DNA of 64,000 bases, from positions 47,264,255-47,328,254 of the forward strand of contig CM067555.1 of NCBI GenBank assembly GCA_034509755.1. Direction: 5' to 3'. The DNA comes from Anisodus tanguticus (taxonomy: Eukaryota > Streptophyta > Magnoliopsida > Solanales > Solanaceae). Below are positions 11,590 to 23,707 of the stretch, in pieces. The stretch's first letter is position 1. Every line of letters starts with the position of its first letter. The notes under the pieces were generated by a model, which searched no databases, was not told the DNA's origin, and saw nothing but the letters and a program-made list of their open reading frames with translations. The translations under genes and the position numbers were made by a program.

Positions 11590-14500
11590 CGATGAAAATT
11601 GATACATGGATACGGGGGCCACTTCTCATCTCACCCGATCTGCAGGTAATCTTTCCGAACTGTTTCGTTTAAAGTATCCTCAATTTATTACTGTTGGTAA
11701 TGGCCATCACATTTCCATTCAGGGTTATGGTACCACTTACACCAACCGCCTCACCCACACTTCTCCCTAAATAACGTCTTGTATGCTACCAACATCATAA
11801 AAAACTTAATATATGTCCAAATATTTGCTCGTATAATTCCATCTCTGTTGACTTTGATCCTTTTGGTTTTACTGTGAAGGATCTTCGTAAGGGGACACCT
11901 CTTGAAGATGCAATAGCACAGGGGATCTTTATCCTTTCCCATCCACCTCCGCTGCCAGTTCCCGCTCATACACCACCATCGCTGCTATCTCTCCGTCAAC
12001 TTGGCACAATAGGCTTGGACACCCAGGAGCTCCTGTTTTTAATTTTCTTAGAAGCAATAATTTTATTAGTTGTAATAAAGGGAAACTTGCCCACAATTGT
12101 GTTTCTTGTCAGTTAGGCAAACATGTTCGCCTTCCTTTTAAGTCGTCTCTTAGTGTTACGTTTGCTCCATTTGATATTGTTCATGCTGATTTATGGACAT
12201 CTCTCATTACTAGCTCTCTGGGTCATAAATATTATCTAGTCTTATTAGATGATTACTCTCACTTTATTTGGATTTACCCGCTAAAGTTCAAGTCATAAGT
12301 TTTTGCCAAATTTCTTGAATTTCGCAATTTTATCAAAACGCAATTTAAAAAAGCCATCAAATCTTTTCAATGTGATAATGATCATGAATTTAATAATTCC
12401 ATGTTTCATAAATTTTGCACAAATAATGGCATAGTTTTTTGGTTTTCGTGTCCTCACACCTCTCCTCAAAATGGCAAATCAGAATGAATCATTCGCACCA
12501 TAAATAACATGGTTTGTACTTTCATGTTTCATGCCTCTCTCCCTCCCTCTTTTTGGGTTTATCCAGTCAAAATGAAATAATACGTCCTAATATTTTACCT
12601 ACTAGTACTCTTCATAACATGACCCCAATCGAAATATTATACCGTCGGATCCCTTCATATGATCACCTTCGAATTTTCGGCTGCCTTTGTTATCCAAACT
12701 TTGCGTCCACCGCTCCTCATAAGTTAGCACCCCGAACCACTTCGTCAGTCTTCGTAGGTTTCTCGTCTAACCATAGGGGTTATTTGTGCTATGACTTATC
12801 CACTCGTCAAATTCATGTCTCTCGTCACGTTACGTTTGACGAGACAATTTTTCCTTTTGCAAATATTCAAAAATTCTGAAACACGGACTATACCTTTCTA
12901 GACGGGTCCGACACATCCCCCGTCATACTTCGCGAACTGCGTCAGTCCACCACCACCACCGCTCCCCAGTCACCTCCACTACCACCCATCACTGCCATTA
13001 CCGGCGGTCACTCTACCAGGCCTCTGTCCCCGCCAACTGCCGCCACCCCTAACGTCGGCAATTGGTCGGTCTCCCCCTTGACCCGTCTCGGTATTGCCTC
13101 TTTGTCCCACCGGAAAACTCCAACAAAACCCTCAGTGTCGTCGCCACCTAACATCGACCTTCATGTCACCCAGTCCAACCCCTTTATTGTACCGGCCCCC
13201 TAAACCCAGACCCCAACCGACCGTCACAGCCCAGTCACAACCATCCCAACCTCCCCCCATCGTCGAATTCGGCTTCGCCCAGTTCCCTGATCTCACCCAT
13301 CACATCTTGGTCACCCATCACCACCAGCCCTTCACACTTCGTCGACCAACCCTCACTCACACCAAACACCACCTCTGCCACACATACTACTGACCCGACA
13401 CCAGCTACCCACAAAAATATCCATCCCTCCACTGCCCCAGCACCCAATGGAAACCCGTGCATAACACGAGATTTTCAAGCCTAAAGTCCAGTTTAACTTA
13501 TCCACACAAACCATTTCCCCAATTCCCAAAAACTCGAAATTAGCCAAACTAGACCCAAATTGGAATGCGGCCATGTGTGAGAAATTTAATGATTTAACGA
13601 AACAATACACTTGGAATTTGGTTCCTAGACCGGAGGGGGTGAATGTGATCCGATGCATGTGATTGTTTCGTCACAAATATAGAGACAATTGTGATCTAGA
13701 GAGATATAATGTGAGACTTATGGCTAATGGCACTAATCAGCATGAGGGTGTTGATTGTGGTGAGACATTCAGTCCGGTTGTTAAACCGGTTACAATTCAC
13801 ACAATTCTGAGTATTGATATGGGTAAGCATTGACCGATTCATCAGCTTTATATGAAGAATGCGTTTCTACATGAGGATTTGAAAGAAAATGTCTACATGC
13901 ACCAGCCGCCTGGTTTTGTCTATCAAGCGGCCCCTCAGTATGTATGTCGTCTCTATAAGTCACTTTATGGATTGAAACAGGCCCCTAGAGCATGGTATGA
14001 TCGCTTTGCACAATACATTATGCGGATTGGGTTTGTATGCAGCAAATGTGATAATTCTCTATTTATTTTTCATAGAGGTAGTAGCATTGCTTATTTGTTG
14101 TTATATGTGGATGACATTGTGCTTACAACCTCCTCTAATTTGTTAAAAAATGAGATCATTGCATTGCTTAAAATCGAATTTGCTATGACTGACTTGGGAA
14201 AGTTGAGTTACTTTTTAGGGATATCAGTGACTTGATCAGCAGATATTATGTTTTTGTGTCAGTGCAAGTATGCAGATGAGATAGTATACAGGGCTAAAAT
14301 GGCGAACTACAAGATAATGTCCACTTCGGTTGACTCCAAATCAAAGCTTAGTGTTGTTGATGGTGATGTAGTGTCTGATCCCACCCTTTACAGGAGTCTT
14401 GAAGGTGCACTATAGTATTTTACTTTCACCAGGCCAGATATTGCTTATGATGTTCAGCATGTATGTTTATTCATGCATGCCCCCATAGAGCCTCATTTTA

Positions 14501-15050
14501 CTGGCTTTAAGCGTATCATTCGATAGGTTAAGGGCACACTTGATTATGGATTGCATCTATACCCCTCAACACCAACCATGTTGTTATCATATACAGATGA
14601 TGAATGGGCAGGCTGTCCGTACACGCGGCGCTCCACCTTCAACTACTGTGTGTTCTTAGGGGATAATCTCATTTTCTTGGTCTGCCAAGAGGCAAGCCAC
14701 CTTATCATGTTCGAGTGCAGAAGCAGAGTATAGAGGCGTTGCAAATGTTGTTGCTGAGATTTGTTGGTTCTGAAACCTTCTTTTGGAGCTTCAGTGTCCC
14801 CTGCATAAGACGTCTTTGGTTTATTGTGATAACATATCCGCCATATATTTATCTCATAATTTGATTCAGCATCAGCGAACCACGCACATTAAGATGGATA
14901 TACACTTTATTCGTGAGAAGGTTGCTATCTGTCATGTTAAGGTGTTGCATGCGCCTTCTTCGTATCAATATGCAAATATCTTCATGAAAGGTCTTCCTAG
15001 ACAACTATTCATCGACTTTAGATCCAGTCTTAGCGTTCGGCCTCCTCCCG
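11590..15050 (+). pseudogene. Pol remnant (protease, integrase, RT, RNase H) of copia element B
   Basis: In order: a protease with MDTGATSHLT (about 11605-11635); an integrase core with FDIVHADLW and LLDDYSHFIW (about 12160-12280) and SPHTSPQNGKSE; an integrase C-terminal part around RIFGCLCYPNFAS (12655-12720); reverse transcriptase with LKQAPRAWYDRF and the catalytic LLLYVDDIV (about 14095-14125); RNase H with VYCDNISAIYLSHN and HIKMDIHFIREK (about 14815-14930). Stops and frameshifts occur throughout (for example before VFAKFLEF and after GISVT), so no functional polyprotein can be made. Confidence 0.85.
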
Positions 15051-15618
15051 CTCTGACTAAGGGGGTGTATTAACATATATTATCAAATATACTCCATATA
15101 TTTTGTAATATTTAGTGTTGTATAATTATGGTAGATATATGATCCTTATTGTATTATGATTCCATATTGTACACACTATATATCTTTGTATGTGAGAAAG
15201 ACTCCCCAAGAAATATTAATACAATCGTACACATACAATTAGGATTACAATTGTAAACACCTATATAATGTGATAACATATCTGTTGTCTACCTGTCTCA
15301 TAACCCGGTTCAGCATCAGCATCAGCGAACTAAACATATTGAGATGGATATTCATTTTGTTCGTGAGAAGTTTGACATGGGCCATGTTCGAGTGTTACAT
15401 GTTCCTTTTTTCTATCAGTACACAAATATTTTTACTAAGGGACTTCCCAGGCAGTTGTTCATTGGCTTTAGATCCAGTTTGAGCCGTCTGGCCTCCTCCC
15501 GCTCCGGCTGGGAGGGTGTGATAGAGAATATACGTAAATATTCTCCATATATTCTGTAATTATTATTTTAGTGTAATTATGTAAAGTCAATATTCTCATA
15601 CGATTATGATTACAATTG

Positions 15619-15621
<3 letters not shown>

Positions 15622-15703
<82 letters not shown>
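15622..15703. repeat. (AT)n microsatellite inside the 3' LTR of element A
   Basis: About 41 uninterrupted AT repeats, between AATTGTAA and TTGTATTAATG. The array explains the large size of this LTR (232 bp). The apparent Ile/Tyr-repeat open frame across it is an artefact. Confidence 0.95.
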
Positions 15704-15706
<3 letters not shown>

Positions 15707-15755
15707 ATTAATGAAAAGACTTCAAACAAGTAGAATTACACTATTCTACAATTGG

Positions 15756-16146
15756 TATAAGAAAGAAAGAGGTAAACTAAGAGTAACTAGGGCACAATAC
15801 CTCTAACCATATGCAGCCCACAACAACTAGATGTAATTCCTCACCATAAAAGTCCTCATTCAAGTCATGAAGCAACCATGGGTCTAAATTATCTTACGAT
15901 AAACCCAAAAAAGTCAAGAATAAGGAAGAAGCATTTGTCCAAGATGTCTTCAATGGTAATAAAAATCTGTTCTTCAATCGAACTTCACCGTTAATGTCAT
16001 ATTCTCCGGAACACAGCATATTTAGGCCATTAACAACAATAATATGCTTCCTATTATAATCCATTGGATAGAATTAGGACTTGTATCTCCTTTCTCTCAG
16101 GAATTTCATGATGAATCGTCGAGGTTAGGGTTTTTTTTCTCAGGAA
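15756..16146. other. Short unassigned stretch downstream of element A
   Basis: No gene, RNA or clear repeat is recognised between the end of element A and the inverted repeat copy at 16.15 kb. The sequence is AT-rich. Confidence 0.5.
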
Positions 16147-16374
16147 GAACTTGAGAAAAAAGTAGCGGGAAGAGAGAAACAAGTTTGGGAATGTCTTAAC
16201 ATTTAATCTAACGGAGGCGTATAGATTCCGTACGCTGTTTGTATAAAAATAGACGGAGACTAAATTTGACAAGTTTTTGGATAGTTAAAGAATTAAAATC
16301 GGTAAGTGTATATTTAAGGGATCATTTTAAATCTACTCCCATAGATAAGGGACTATTTATGGCGTTTTCTCCTC
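16147..16374 (-). repeat. Dispersed repeat, copy 2 (inverted, SINE-free)
   Basis: This is the reverse-complement counterpart of 7617-8070. It reads continuously through the point where copy 1 carries a SINE (minus-strand CTCCGTCTATTTTTATAC), so it is the unoccupied site. The two copies lie about 8.5 kb apart in opposite orientation, around nested copia elements A and B. Confidence 0.8.
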
Positions 16375-16509
16375 CTACACTAGTAGCAACATCCATCACA
16401 AACTATGATGTTAGAAGGCCAAAAGTGCAAATAAACCCCTAACGGATTTTAAAAAAAAATTATTTATCTTATTAGTTTTTTTAAAAAAAGAATTATTTAT
16501 CTTATTTTT

Positions 16510-16664
16510 TTCTTGTCCGGGTCTGACCGTTTCTCTTGCTTTGCTTGTGCTTGAGCCGAGAGTCTCTCGAAAACAACCGCTCTACCTACCAAGATAGAGG
16601 TAAGGTCTGAGTAGACTCTACTCTCCCAGACCCCATGTTATGAGATTTCACTGGGTATGTTGAA
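16510..16664 (+). mobile_element. TS-type SINE / RTE tail copy
   Basis: Carries the block GAGCCGAGAGTCTCTCG, AACAACCGCTCTACC, AGATAGAGGTAAGGTCTG and ATTTCACTGGGTATGTTG, shared with the LINE 3' end at 57.25-57.38 kb and with copies at 49.6 and 50.45 kb. It ends with a single TTG rather than a TTG run. It is a partial, diverged 3' copy, directly followed by a MITE. Confidence 0.75.
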
Positions 16665-16675
16665 TTTAAAAAAAT

Positions 16676-16924
16676 GTCGTGGGGCTTTAAAAAAAATCTA
16701 CCCATTTTTTTTACTAGACATATTTTTCTAAAGTCACGTGGTAAATTATTTTTTCTGGTGGATCGGGTCTAGTTCGTTTAAAAAAAATGGGTAAACTTAT
16801 TTTTTAAAAGTCACGGAGATATTTTTTAAAACGAATCAGACCCGATTTATCAGAAAAATACCATGTGACTTTAAAAAATATGTCTATTAAAAATAATGGG
16901 TAGACATTTTTAAAGCGACGAGAC
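16676..16924. mobile_element. Foldback MITE of about 250 bp
   Basis: The left arm (GTCGTGGGGCTTTAA, CTACCCATT, AGACATATTTTTCTAAAGTC, GATCGGGTCTAGTTCG) is repeated inverted in the right arm (about 16825-16924: CGAATCAGACCCGAT, GACTTTAAAAAATATGTCT, AATGGGTAGACAT). The arms are about 100 bp with a short AT-rich centre. No coding capacity; the superfamily is not assigned. Confidence 0.75.
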
Positions 16925-18060
16925 ACAAAAAATAAGTTAAACACTTTTTTAGAAAATTTTCGTCAACGAAAAGGGTATATTTACACCATTTTGTAACGAT
17001 AGAGATATATATCCACCACTATTATAACGGAGATATATCCACCACTTTTATAATGAGGGTATATCAGCTCTAAATCGCAAAATTGATGAGTATATTTACA
17101 CCTTGTAACTCCGGCTAATGGTAAAGATTATCACTCTAATATTACTGCTTAAGCTTGGCGGAAAAGAAAAAGGCAAAGAATGAAAAAGTAATACATTCAA
17201 CAAAAAGAACCATCAATTACACATCAACCTCAACTAGTTAGATCGGCTATATAAATTTCATATGTCCATTCCACCTATTACACAATATCCTGACCAGTGA
17301 CAAGTTAGGGGCGCAACGGATTCATCTGGATCTCTTTTGTCGGAATATTACATTATACTATAAGATTAAATTATTTTTTCACGTGTATATAACAGATGTT
17401 AAATCCATCTTAATTTTTTCGTGTGTTTACCTTTTCATATTTTACATTCCCTTAGTGAAAACTCTGACACCGCCACTAATCCTAATATTTATTAAAACTA
17501 GATTATTTGTACGCTTGACCTCAATCTACAATAACTATCTTCCTTTATCTTAAGTCAATAATGGACTATGCTTTACAAAGCTCGCATTTGCAAATTTCCA
17601 AAAAGTGATAATAACAATAAATGAGATTTGAAATAGAAAAATGAACTCTTCCACTTTTTAGTGCATCTAAATTTCTATTAAGCACAAGTGAACAAGTTAT
17701 GAGATCAAACAAGTAAGTTTCAATCATCAGCATAAACCCTTTATTTAACCAACTTGATCACCTCGATATATGATGAATGCAAATTAAAACAAGAAATAAT
17801 AAAAAATCAAGTGACAACAAATCACGAAGTATAATGGAAACAATCAAAATTCTGAAATTCCACGCTAATAGAGAAATTAAAGATTAAACAGAGAAATTAA
17901 AGATTAAACAGAGAAATGGAAGGACAATTAACTGAAAAATGAACAAGTACTGAAACGAAAAATTACGAAATTCACGAAGGGAGAAAGAAAAGGAAAAAAA
18001 AAATACTGTAGTCAGTTACTTCGCGAGGGGTGTTCTCGTAAACTGCTAATGTGAAATGCT
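16925..18060. other. AT-rich intergenic stretch
   Basis: No gene recognised. Two small tandem repeats are present: GAGATATATCCACCAC-like units around 17001-17050, and a perfect 20-bp doublet GAGAAATTAAAGATTAAACA at 17871-17910 with a partial third unit. Confidence 0.5.
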
Positions 18061-18073
18061 AAAAAAACAAAAA
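18061..18073 (-). terminator. RNA polymerase III terminator of tRNA-Lys
   Basis: On the minus strand the tRNA 3' end is followed at once by TTTTT, then G and TTTTTTT. Four or more T residues are the normal Pol III stop signal. Confidence 0.85.
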
Positions 18074-18146
18074 CGCCCACCGTGGGGCTCGAACCCACGA
18101 CCACAAGGTTAAGAGCCTTGCGCTCTACCAACTGAGCTAGACGGGC
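18074..18146 (-). tRNA. trnK-CUU: tRNA-Lys (anticodon CTT)
   Basis: The 73-nt minus-strand sequence folds as a complete cloverleaf: acceptor GCCCGTC with GGTGGGC then discriminator G; D arm containing TAGCTCAGTTGGTAG (A box); anticodon stem CAAGG/CCTTG with loop CTCTTAA, anticodon CTT; T arm GTGGGTTCGAGCCCCAC (B box GGTTCGAGCCC). No intron and no encoded CCA, as expected for a nuclear gene. The upstream side on the minus strand is rich in CAA motifs (about 18148-18175), which favour tRNA transcription in plants. It decodes AAG codons in the cytosol. Confidence 0.97.
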
Positions 18147-18149
18147 TTT

Positions 18150-20021
18150 TGTTTGTAAAATAATGTTGTGTTTTACTTAGTCGAAGTCTTCAATATGTTA
18201 TTTTTCTATATTCAGACTTTATGTATCTCTCTGTCAGTAGAGTACATTGATCGTACATAAATAGCTATAATAGAGTTTCTCTTATTCTTATTAATAGTTA
18301 CACTAGGGGAATGTGTTTTATGTGGTGCTAATGATTTAATAACTATCTTTGTAGCCCCAGAATATTTCAGATACACTCCTAGTTATTATCTTAATAAAAG
18401 ATATACGGTCTAATAGGCTACTATGAAATACTTACTTACACGGCTATGAGAGGAAGCCTTGCACTCTTGACTTGATATGTCAGAGGACTACAACAGATAA
18501 TGGATGAGTTTTAGAAGGAAGTACTATAATTCGGAATGTGGAAGAATATGCGGAAAAATGTCATTTATTCTAAACTCCCTTATTCTTGAAATGTCGCTAC
18601 TGCTTCGACAAATACTTCTCTTTATCATTGTAGATTGTTTATTACACTAAAGGTTTTCAGTAGACTACAGTATAACATGGTGAAGTACTTGAATGCTCGA
18701 AGTCATTTTAGATACGATCGAGTTCCTTTAATATACTTCTTTCGACCGATGACTATCATTACGCATTTTTCAAAGAATGGCTGTTTTCAAGCAACTTGAA
18801 ATCCCCCCCAAAAGCTATACTCGCTCATGTTTTACTTGTTAGCATAAGTTGATACAATTGTACAAAATCGATATGGTTTGTCGATCTGCTATACTTTAAG
18901 CCAAGACCAAGTTTTGCCTTTGTCTTGGGCTTACAATATAAAACTAATTAGGTAAATCTTTTATGATACACAAGATCCAAGTCAATTATCAATAGCTCAT
19001 CAAAGGCAAAGTCGTTTGTAAAAGAGCTTAAGTGTTACTCATACGATCGTTCCCAAAACTAATTCAAGTTTAGTTGTTACTATTAGTAATTTTTTTGTTG
19101 GTGTGGATGATGCTTAAATCGTTGACATTTACTTTTAAATTTACCATTCAACATACTCCATTTTCTTCACTTCACTTGCTTTTCTTCTTAAAAATTAATG
19201 TAGATTTTACGGCAGGTCTTTACTTTTTATTAATTCAAACTAATATATATGTGTTAATATTGATGTTTATTATTCAAAATTTGGTGCATATTTTCTTGCC
19301 TTTTTCCATCTTACATTTTTCTATTAAACTGAATACAATGATTTATATTATCAAGGTGTGTGGTGAGCAAGGCAGATTCAGCATTTGAATGTATAATTGG
19401 TTCAATTTTTAAGATTCTCAGCGTTGAACTCATTCTATTGTAAATTATGGATTAAGATCTAATATTTTTTAAGATTTGAGTAGATTTTACATATGAATCT
19501 ATACTTTGTGTAATCGTATCGAAATTGATTCTGATGAACCAGTTGTCAAAAGACCACCTCCGCCCCTGATGATGAGATTGTTGGGATCCCTTATTCACCA
19601 CTATATATTAACAAAAGTTATGAGTTTCAAGCTCTGAAGATGAAGAATCTCTTTGTTAATATTCCATATTCCGTGGAAATTTGAATTAGCCAGATCAGTA
19701 AATTTTGGATACCAAAAATCTTCAGATATGTAAGATTTTATCAAACTTGCGATAAAGTTGGAGGGAGGGGATCAATATAGTCATGGACATTGTACTAGTA
19801 CCATCATGTTTCTTTTGTTTATTTTGATTTCTTAGTCCTTGTTCTTCCCCTTATAGAAATACATTAAAAAAGTAAAGTCGAGGGGGAAAACATACATTAA
19901 CAACTTATCACGCAACCACGTAATTTAAACATTCCCAAATAACTGCCTCTACTGAAGCATGAACAAAAAAAAAACTACCTTTAGCAACCACTTTATGGCA
20001 TATCTAATCACGGGTTCACAT
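18150..20021. other. Unassigned AT-rich intergenic stretch
   Basis: No gene, RNA or element could be supported. A 104-codon plus-strand frame at 19074-19388 is low-complexity and hydrophobic, typical of AT-rich noise. The last 80 bases share short blocks with 23.9-24.0 kb (see findings). Confidence 0.45.
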
Positions 20022-20839
20022 TGTTGCTATACTGTATTGCAAAACCGATGAAACAGTAAAATTGATTTCTGAAACCAGAAAACAAAAAACTTGGACATTA
20101 CGAAAATAAGAACAGTTATTCAAAATATTTAAGAATGAAAAAATCGAGCCCACCGAATGCACGATTAGGTGTCCTTAAGAAATTATTCCCCCAAGTACCC
20201 GAGGTTAATGGAATATATCCTCCCAGGATAGAATGATCTTACTCACCGGTGTATCGGTACCTAGAACAACGGCGTCAGCGAACCATTCAACAACAGTAAA
20301 TCACAACACTGGATTTTATTTGTGCAGAAGAAGAAGAAGTTCGGAAAATTAGTGAATAAAATTCTGAGGAATCAAACGAATTTATAGCCATGGAAGTACT
20401 GTTTCTGAAGGTTTGCAACCTTCTGAACAGCCACTAAAAACTGGTGGGAAATTTAAATATGGGAAAGAAACCGATCGCGGGTCAGACACGCGGATCCGGA
20501 TCACTAACGGGTAGGATTGGATAAGTTAATTAATAATTAATTAAATAATTAAAAATTAAAGAAAATTTGGTCCAAAAAGATTATCAATCAATCAGATCAT
20601 TTGACCAAATCCAAATCCAAATCCAAATCCCAATCCGAAGCCGAGCCGAAGCCGAGCCGAGCAACGACGACGGCGCGAGGGGAGACCCTCTTCTTAACCC
20701 TTTAGCAACAAGAAGGAGTACTTCTACTTATAAGTAGAAGAACTTTTCTTTCCACTACCGATGAGGGACAGATGTTTATTTTATAAAGCAAGAGGGAACT
20801 CCCTCCATTTCCTATTCAATCTATCATTTAAACCCAACA
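20022..20839 (-). repeat. 3' LTR of the minus-strand copia
   Basis: The upper end is fixed by the purine tract and TGTTGGG at 20839. The lower end (TATAGCAACA on the minus strand, 20022) is inferred from the CA terminus only. Inside, around 20600-20665, are short direct repeats CCAAATC and CCGAAGCCGAG. Confidence 0.65.
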
Positions 20840-21429
20840 ATCCCCCACATGAATGGGGAATGGATATGAGATAAAGGAATGTATGGACAAGTGTGTAATT
20901 TACAATCAATGATTAATTGCATCTGGATAAGTAGGTTTCCCTTTGAACTTTCCGTAGTGAACATATGTCGGATATACTCGGTCAATCGGTAGATTTGATA
21001 TCTTTGAACCGTCGAGCTTTGGCGTATACCTAGACAACCATATGTCACACAATCAATTCTTTACCGTCTATGGTTCTTATGGTTGTGTTCGTTTCAGCCA
21101 TGAAAACCTCCTGGTTTCATGAGTGTATAGAGAATGGGCTTCTTACAATCATTCTCTTTGAAGCGGCTTACACTTCACACTCACATAGGTGATTCCTAAA
21201 CGTGTTATCGTGTAGACACACTATTTGGTCAAACCTGCCAAACTTAGAAACCATTAAAAAATAAAACTTAAGTTTTTTTATTAACTTAAAAAAAAAACCT
21301 TAACATTTTATCCTTATTCCTGAACATTGTCTTCAACATGAGAATGAATTTAGTTATTTGACAATGCCGAACCGCCAGTCACGACTTTGTTTGATCTCCT
21401 TGAACCTAGCTCTTGGGATCTCCAGTATG

Positions 21430-22099
21430 CTAGGTAGAGTTACCGCCGTGATGACTTGTCCTTAGCCGTAAACCCATTCCCTTAGATGATCTTTCAACCG
21501 CCTCTCTAGATAGGCCATTTGTTAGCGGATCCGATATGTTATCTCTTGACTTTACGTAGTCAATCGTGATAACACCACTAGAGAGTAGCTGTATAACGGT
21601 ATTGTGTCGCCGTCGAATGTGACGCGATTTTCCGTTATACATAACGCTCCCTGCCCTACCTATTGTTGCTTGGCTATCACAATGTATACATATAGGTGCC
21701 AAAGGTTTGGGCCAAAATGGAATATCTTCCAAGAAATTTCGGAGCCATTCAGCTTCTTCACTGGCCTTGTCTAAAGCTATAAACTCAGATTCCATCGTAG
21801 AACGAGTGATGCACGTCTGTTTGGATGATTTCCAAGACACTGATCCACCCCCAATTGTGAAAACATAACCACTCATGGATTTAACTTCAGATGATCCGGT
21901 GATCCAATTTGCATCACTATATATGCAAAGCATAGTCTTGGGTATGTTTCAGATACCCCAAAACTCGTTTCATTGCCATCCAGTGACTTTGATTGGGATT
22001 ACTTGTAAACCGACTCAATTTACTAATAGCACATGCTATATCTGGTCGCGTACAATTCGTGATATACATCAAACTTCCCAACACTCTTGCATAATCCAA
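21430..22099 (-). pseudogene. Copia RNase H region
   Basis: Two overlapping frames (22099-21917 and 21933-21430) encode the pol C-terminus: YLKHTQDYALHI leading into YSDANWITGSSEVKSMSGYV, then VSWKSSKQTCITRSTMESEF and the late THC-like part IHCDSQATIGRAGS. This domain removes RNA from RNA/DNA hybrids during reverse transcription. A frameshift at about 21917-21933 separates the pieces. Confidence 0.85.
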
Positions 22100-22194
22100 T
22101 TGTGAGTCAACCTTTATTCTTCTTAAATGTATAGCTCATGTCAATTGGAGTCTTGGAATTGAAATTTAAGTACTTAAACTTGTCAAGTACTCTT

Positions 22195-23154
22195 TCAATA
22201 TAATGAGGCTAACGATAATGCTAAACCTTGTGGAGTTTTATGAATTCTGATGCCTAAGATCAAATCAGCAACTCCTAAGTCCTTCATATCAAATTTGCTT
22301 GCCAACATGCGCTTAGTAGCATTTATATCGGCAATATTTTTACTCATTATCAACATGTCATCAACATATAAACAAATAATGACTTCATGATTTGGAGTAT
22401 TTTTAATGTAAACACATTTGTCACACTCGTTGATTTTAAATCCATTTGTCAACATTGTTTTGTCAAATTTAGCATGCCATTGTTTGGGTGCTTGTTTTAG
22501 TCCATAAAGCGACTTAACAAGTTTGCACACTTTCCCTTCTTTACCAGGAACCACAAATCTCTCAGGTTGTTCCATGTAAATTTCTTCATCCAATTTTCCA
22601 TTTAAGAAAGCTGTCTTAACATCCATTTGATGGATTTCAAGACCATGTACGGCTGCTAGTGCCACTAACAACCGAATAGATGTTATCCTTGTTACCGGCG
22701 AGTATGTGTCAAAGTAATCAAGGCCTTCCTTTTGTCTATAACCTTTGACCACAAGTCTTGCCTTATATTTGTCAACAGTGCCACCAACTTTCATTTTCCT
22801 TTTAAAAATCCATTTTGATCCTAAAGGTTTATTTCCAAGAGGAAGATCAACTAATTCCCATGTCTGGTTGTTCAAAATTGATTCAATCTCACTATTGACT
22901 GCCTCTTTCCAAAATGATGAATCAGAAGATAACATCGCTGCTTTAAATGTTTGAGGCTCATTTTCAAGCAAGAATGTCAAAAAATCTGGTCCAAAGGAAG
23001 TAGATGTCCTTTGACGTTTGCTACGCCTTGGATCCTCTTTACTTGGTGTATTCCTTTGGTTCTTCCCGCGGTCGTTTAGATCTTTCACTTGACGACTCAC
23101 ATTCAGTTTTATACGGATAAATGTTTTCAAAGAATTCAGCATTATCTGATTCAA
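22195..23154 (-). pseudogene. Copia reverse transcriptase region
   Basis: A 319-residue frame without internal stops. It contains DPRRSKRQRTSTSFGPDF (integrase-RT linker), WKEAVNSEIESI, GSKWIFKRK, LVVKGYRQKEGLDYFDTYSP, QMDVKTAFLNG, SLYGLKQAPKQWH and the catalytic VIICLYVDDMLI. It reads DLGVADLILGIRI near the end and then diverges, so the connection to RNase H is lost. This is the best-preserved reverse transcriptase in the window, but the element lacks gag and a 5' LTR. Confidence 0.9.
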
Positions 23155-23707
23155 TTATCGTATTAACATGAATTTCGGGATTGTCCGATTTGTGAACCAA
23201 AAACCGACAAGCTTTGCTATTTGTAGCATAGCCAATAAAAACACAATCCACAGTTTTTGGTCCGATTTTTACCCTTTTGGGCAAAGGAACTTGGACCTTT
23301 GCTAAACACCCCACACTTTGAAATATTTCAAGTTGGGTTTTCTTCCTTTCCATAGTTCATATGGAATAGATTGTGTTTCTTATGTGGGCACACTGTTGAG
23401 TATTCGGTTAGTTGTAAGGATAGCTTCCCCCACAAGTCTGCGATGGCAAACCGAAACTTATTAGTAAAGCATTCATCATTTTCTTTAATGTTCGGTTTTT
23501 TCTTTCCGCAATTCCATTTGATTGTGGTGTGTAAGGGGCAGTAGTTTGATGAATAATTCCATATTCTAAGCATATCTTTGCAAAAGGAGATTCGTATTCT
23601 CCACCCCTATCACTTCTAATCATTTTTATCTTTTTATTCAATTGATTTTCCACTTCGTTCTTGTATTGCTTAAATGCAACAATTGCTTCATCCTTACTAT
23701 TAAGCAA
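23039..23707 (-). pseudogene. Copia integrase core and C-terminal region
   Basis: The frame at 23707-23408 encodes KKIKMIRSDRGGEY and TAPYTPQSNGIAERKNRT, the second and third catalytic acidic regions of the DDE integrase. The frame at 23353-23039 encodes FQSVGCLAKVQVPLPKRVKI, VFIGYATNSKACRFLVHKSD and IYPYK. A frameshift near 23330-23410 separates them. Upstream sequence to about 24060 is a decayed integrase N-terminus. Confidence 0.85.

Larger units (their letters stand above)
10147..15231 (+). mobile_element. Copia-type LTR retrotransposon B (5.1 kb), decayed, nested in element A
   Basis: LTRs are 10147-10312 and 15066-15231 (166 bp each), both ending TACAATC(T/G)TACA. The 5' LTR is followed by a tRNA-Met-type primer binding site, TGGTATCAAGAGTC, at 10313. 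A purine tract (AAGGGGG) precedes the 3' LTR. Both ends are flanked by CATAC (10142-10146 and 15232-15236). The 3' LTR begins TGTATTAAC but the 5' LTR begins TATTAAAG, without TG. Gene order gag-protease-integrase-RT-RNase H identifies copia. Many stops show long inactivity. Confidence 0.9.
10064..15750 (+). mobile_element. Copia-type LTR element A, internally deleted, hosting element B
   Basis: The 5' LTR begins at 10064 (TGATAGAGAATATACG). It is cut at 10146 by element B and resumes at 15232-15267 (GATTACAATTGTAAA). Only the C-terminal end of the RNase H region remains (about 15270-15518, with the YCDNIS-like and HIEMDIHFVREK motifs in broken frames). The 3' LTR is 15519-15750 and ends CTATTCTACA. 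The flanking 5-mers are ATTAG (10059-10063) and ATTGG (15751-15755), a target duplication with one change. All of gag, protease, integrase and reverse transcriptase are gone, so the element is dead. Confidence 0.8.

Noticed and set aside
15751..15764. ATTGGTATAAG as a primer binding site after the 3' LTR of element A
   Set aside because: It lies outside the 3' LTR, where the target duplication is expected, and matches the tRNA-Met site poorly. It is better read as flanking sequence.
15606..15806. 66-codon frame with an Ile-Tyr repeat
   Set aside because: It is a translation of the (AT)n microsatellite.
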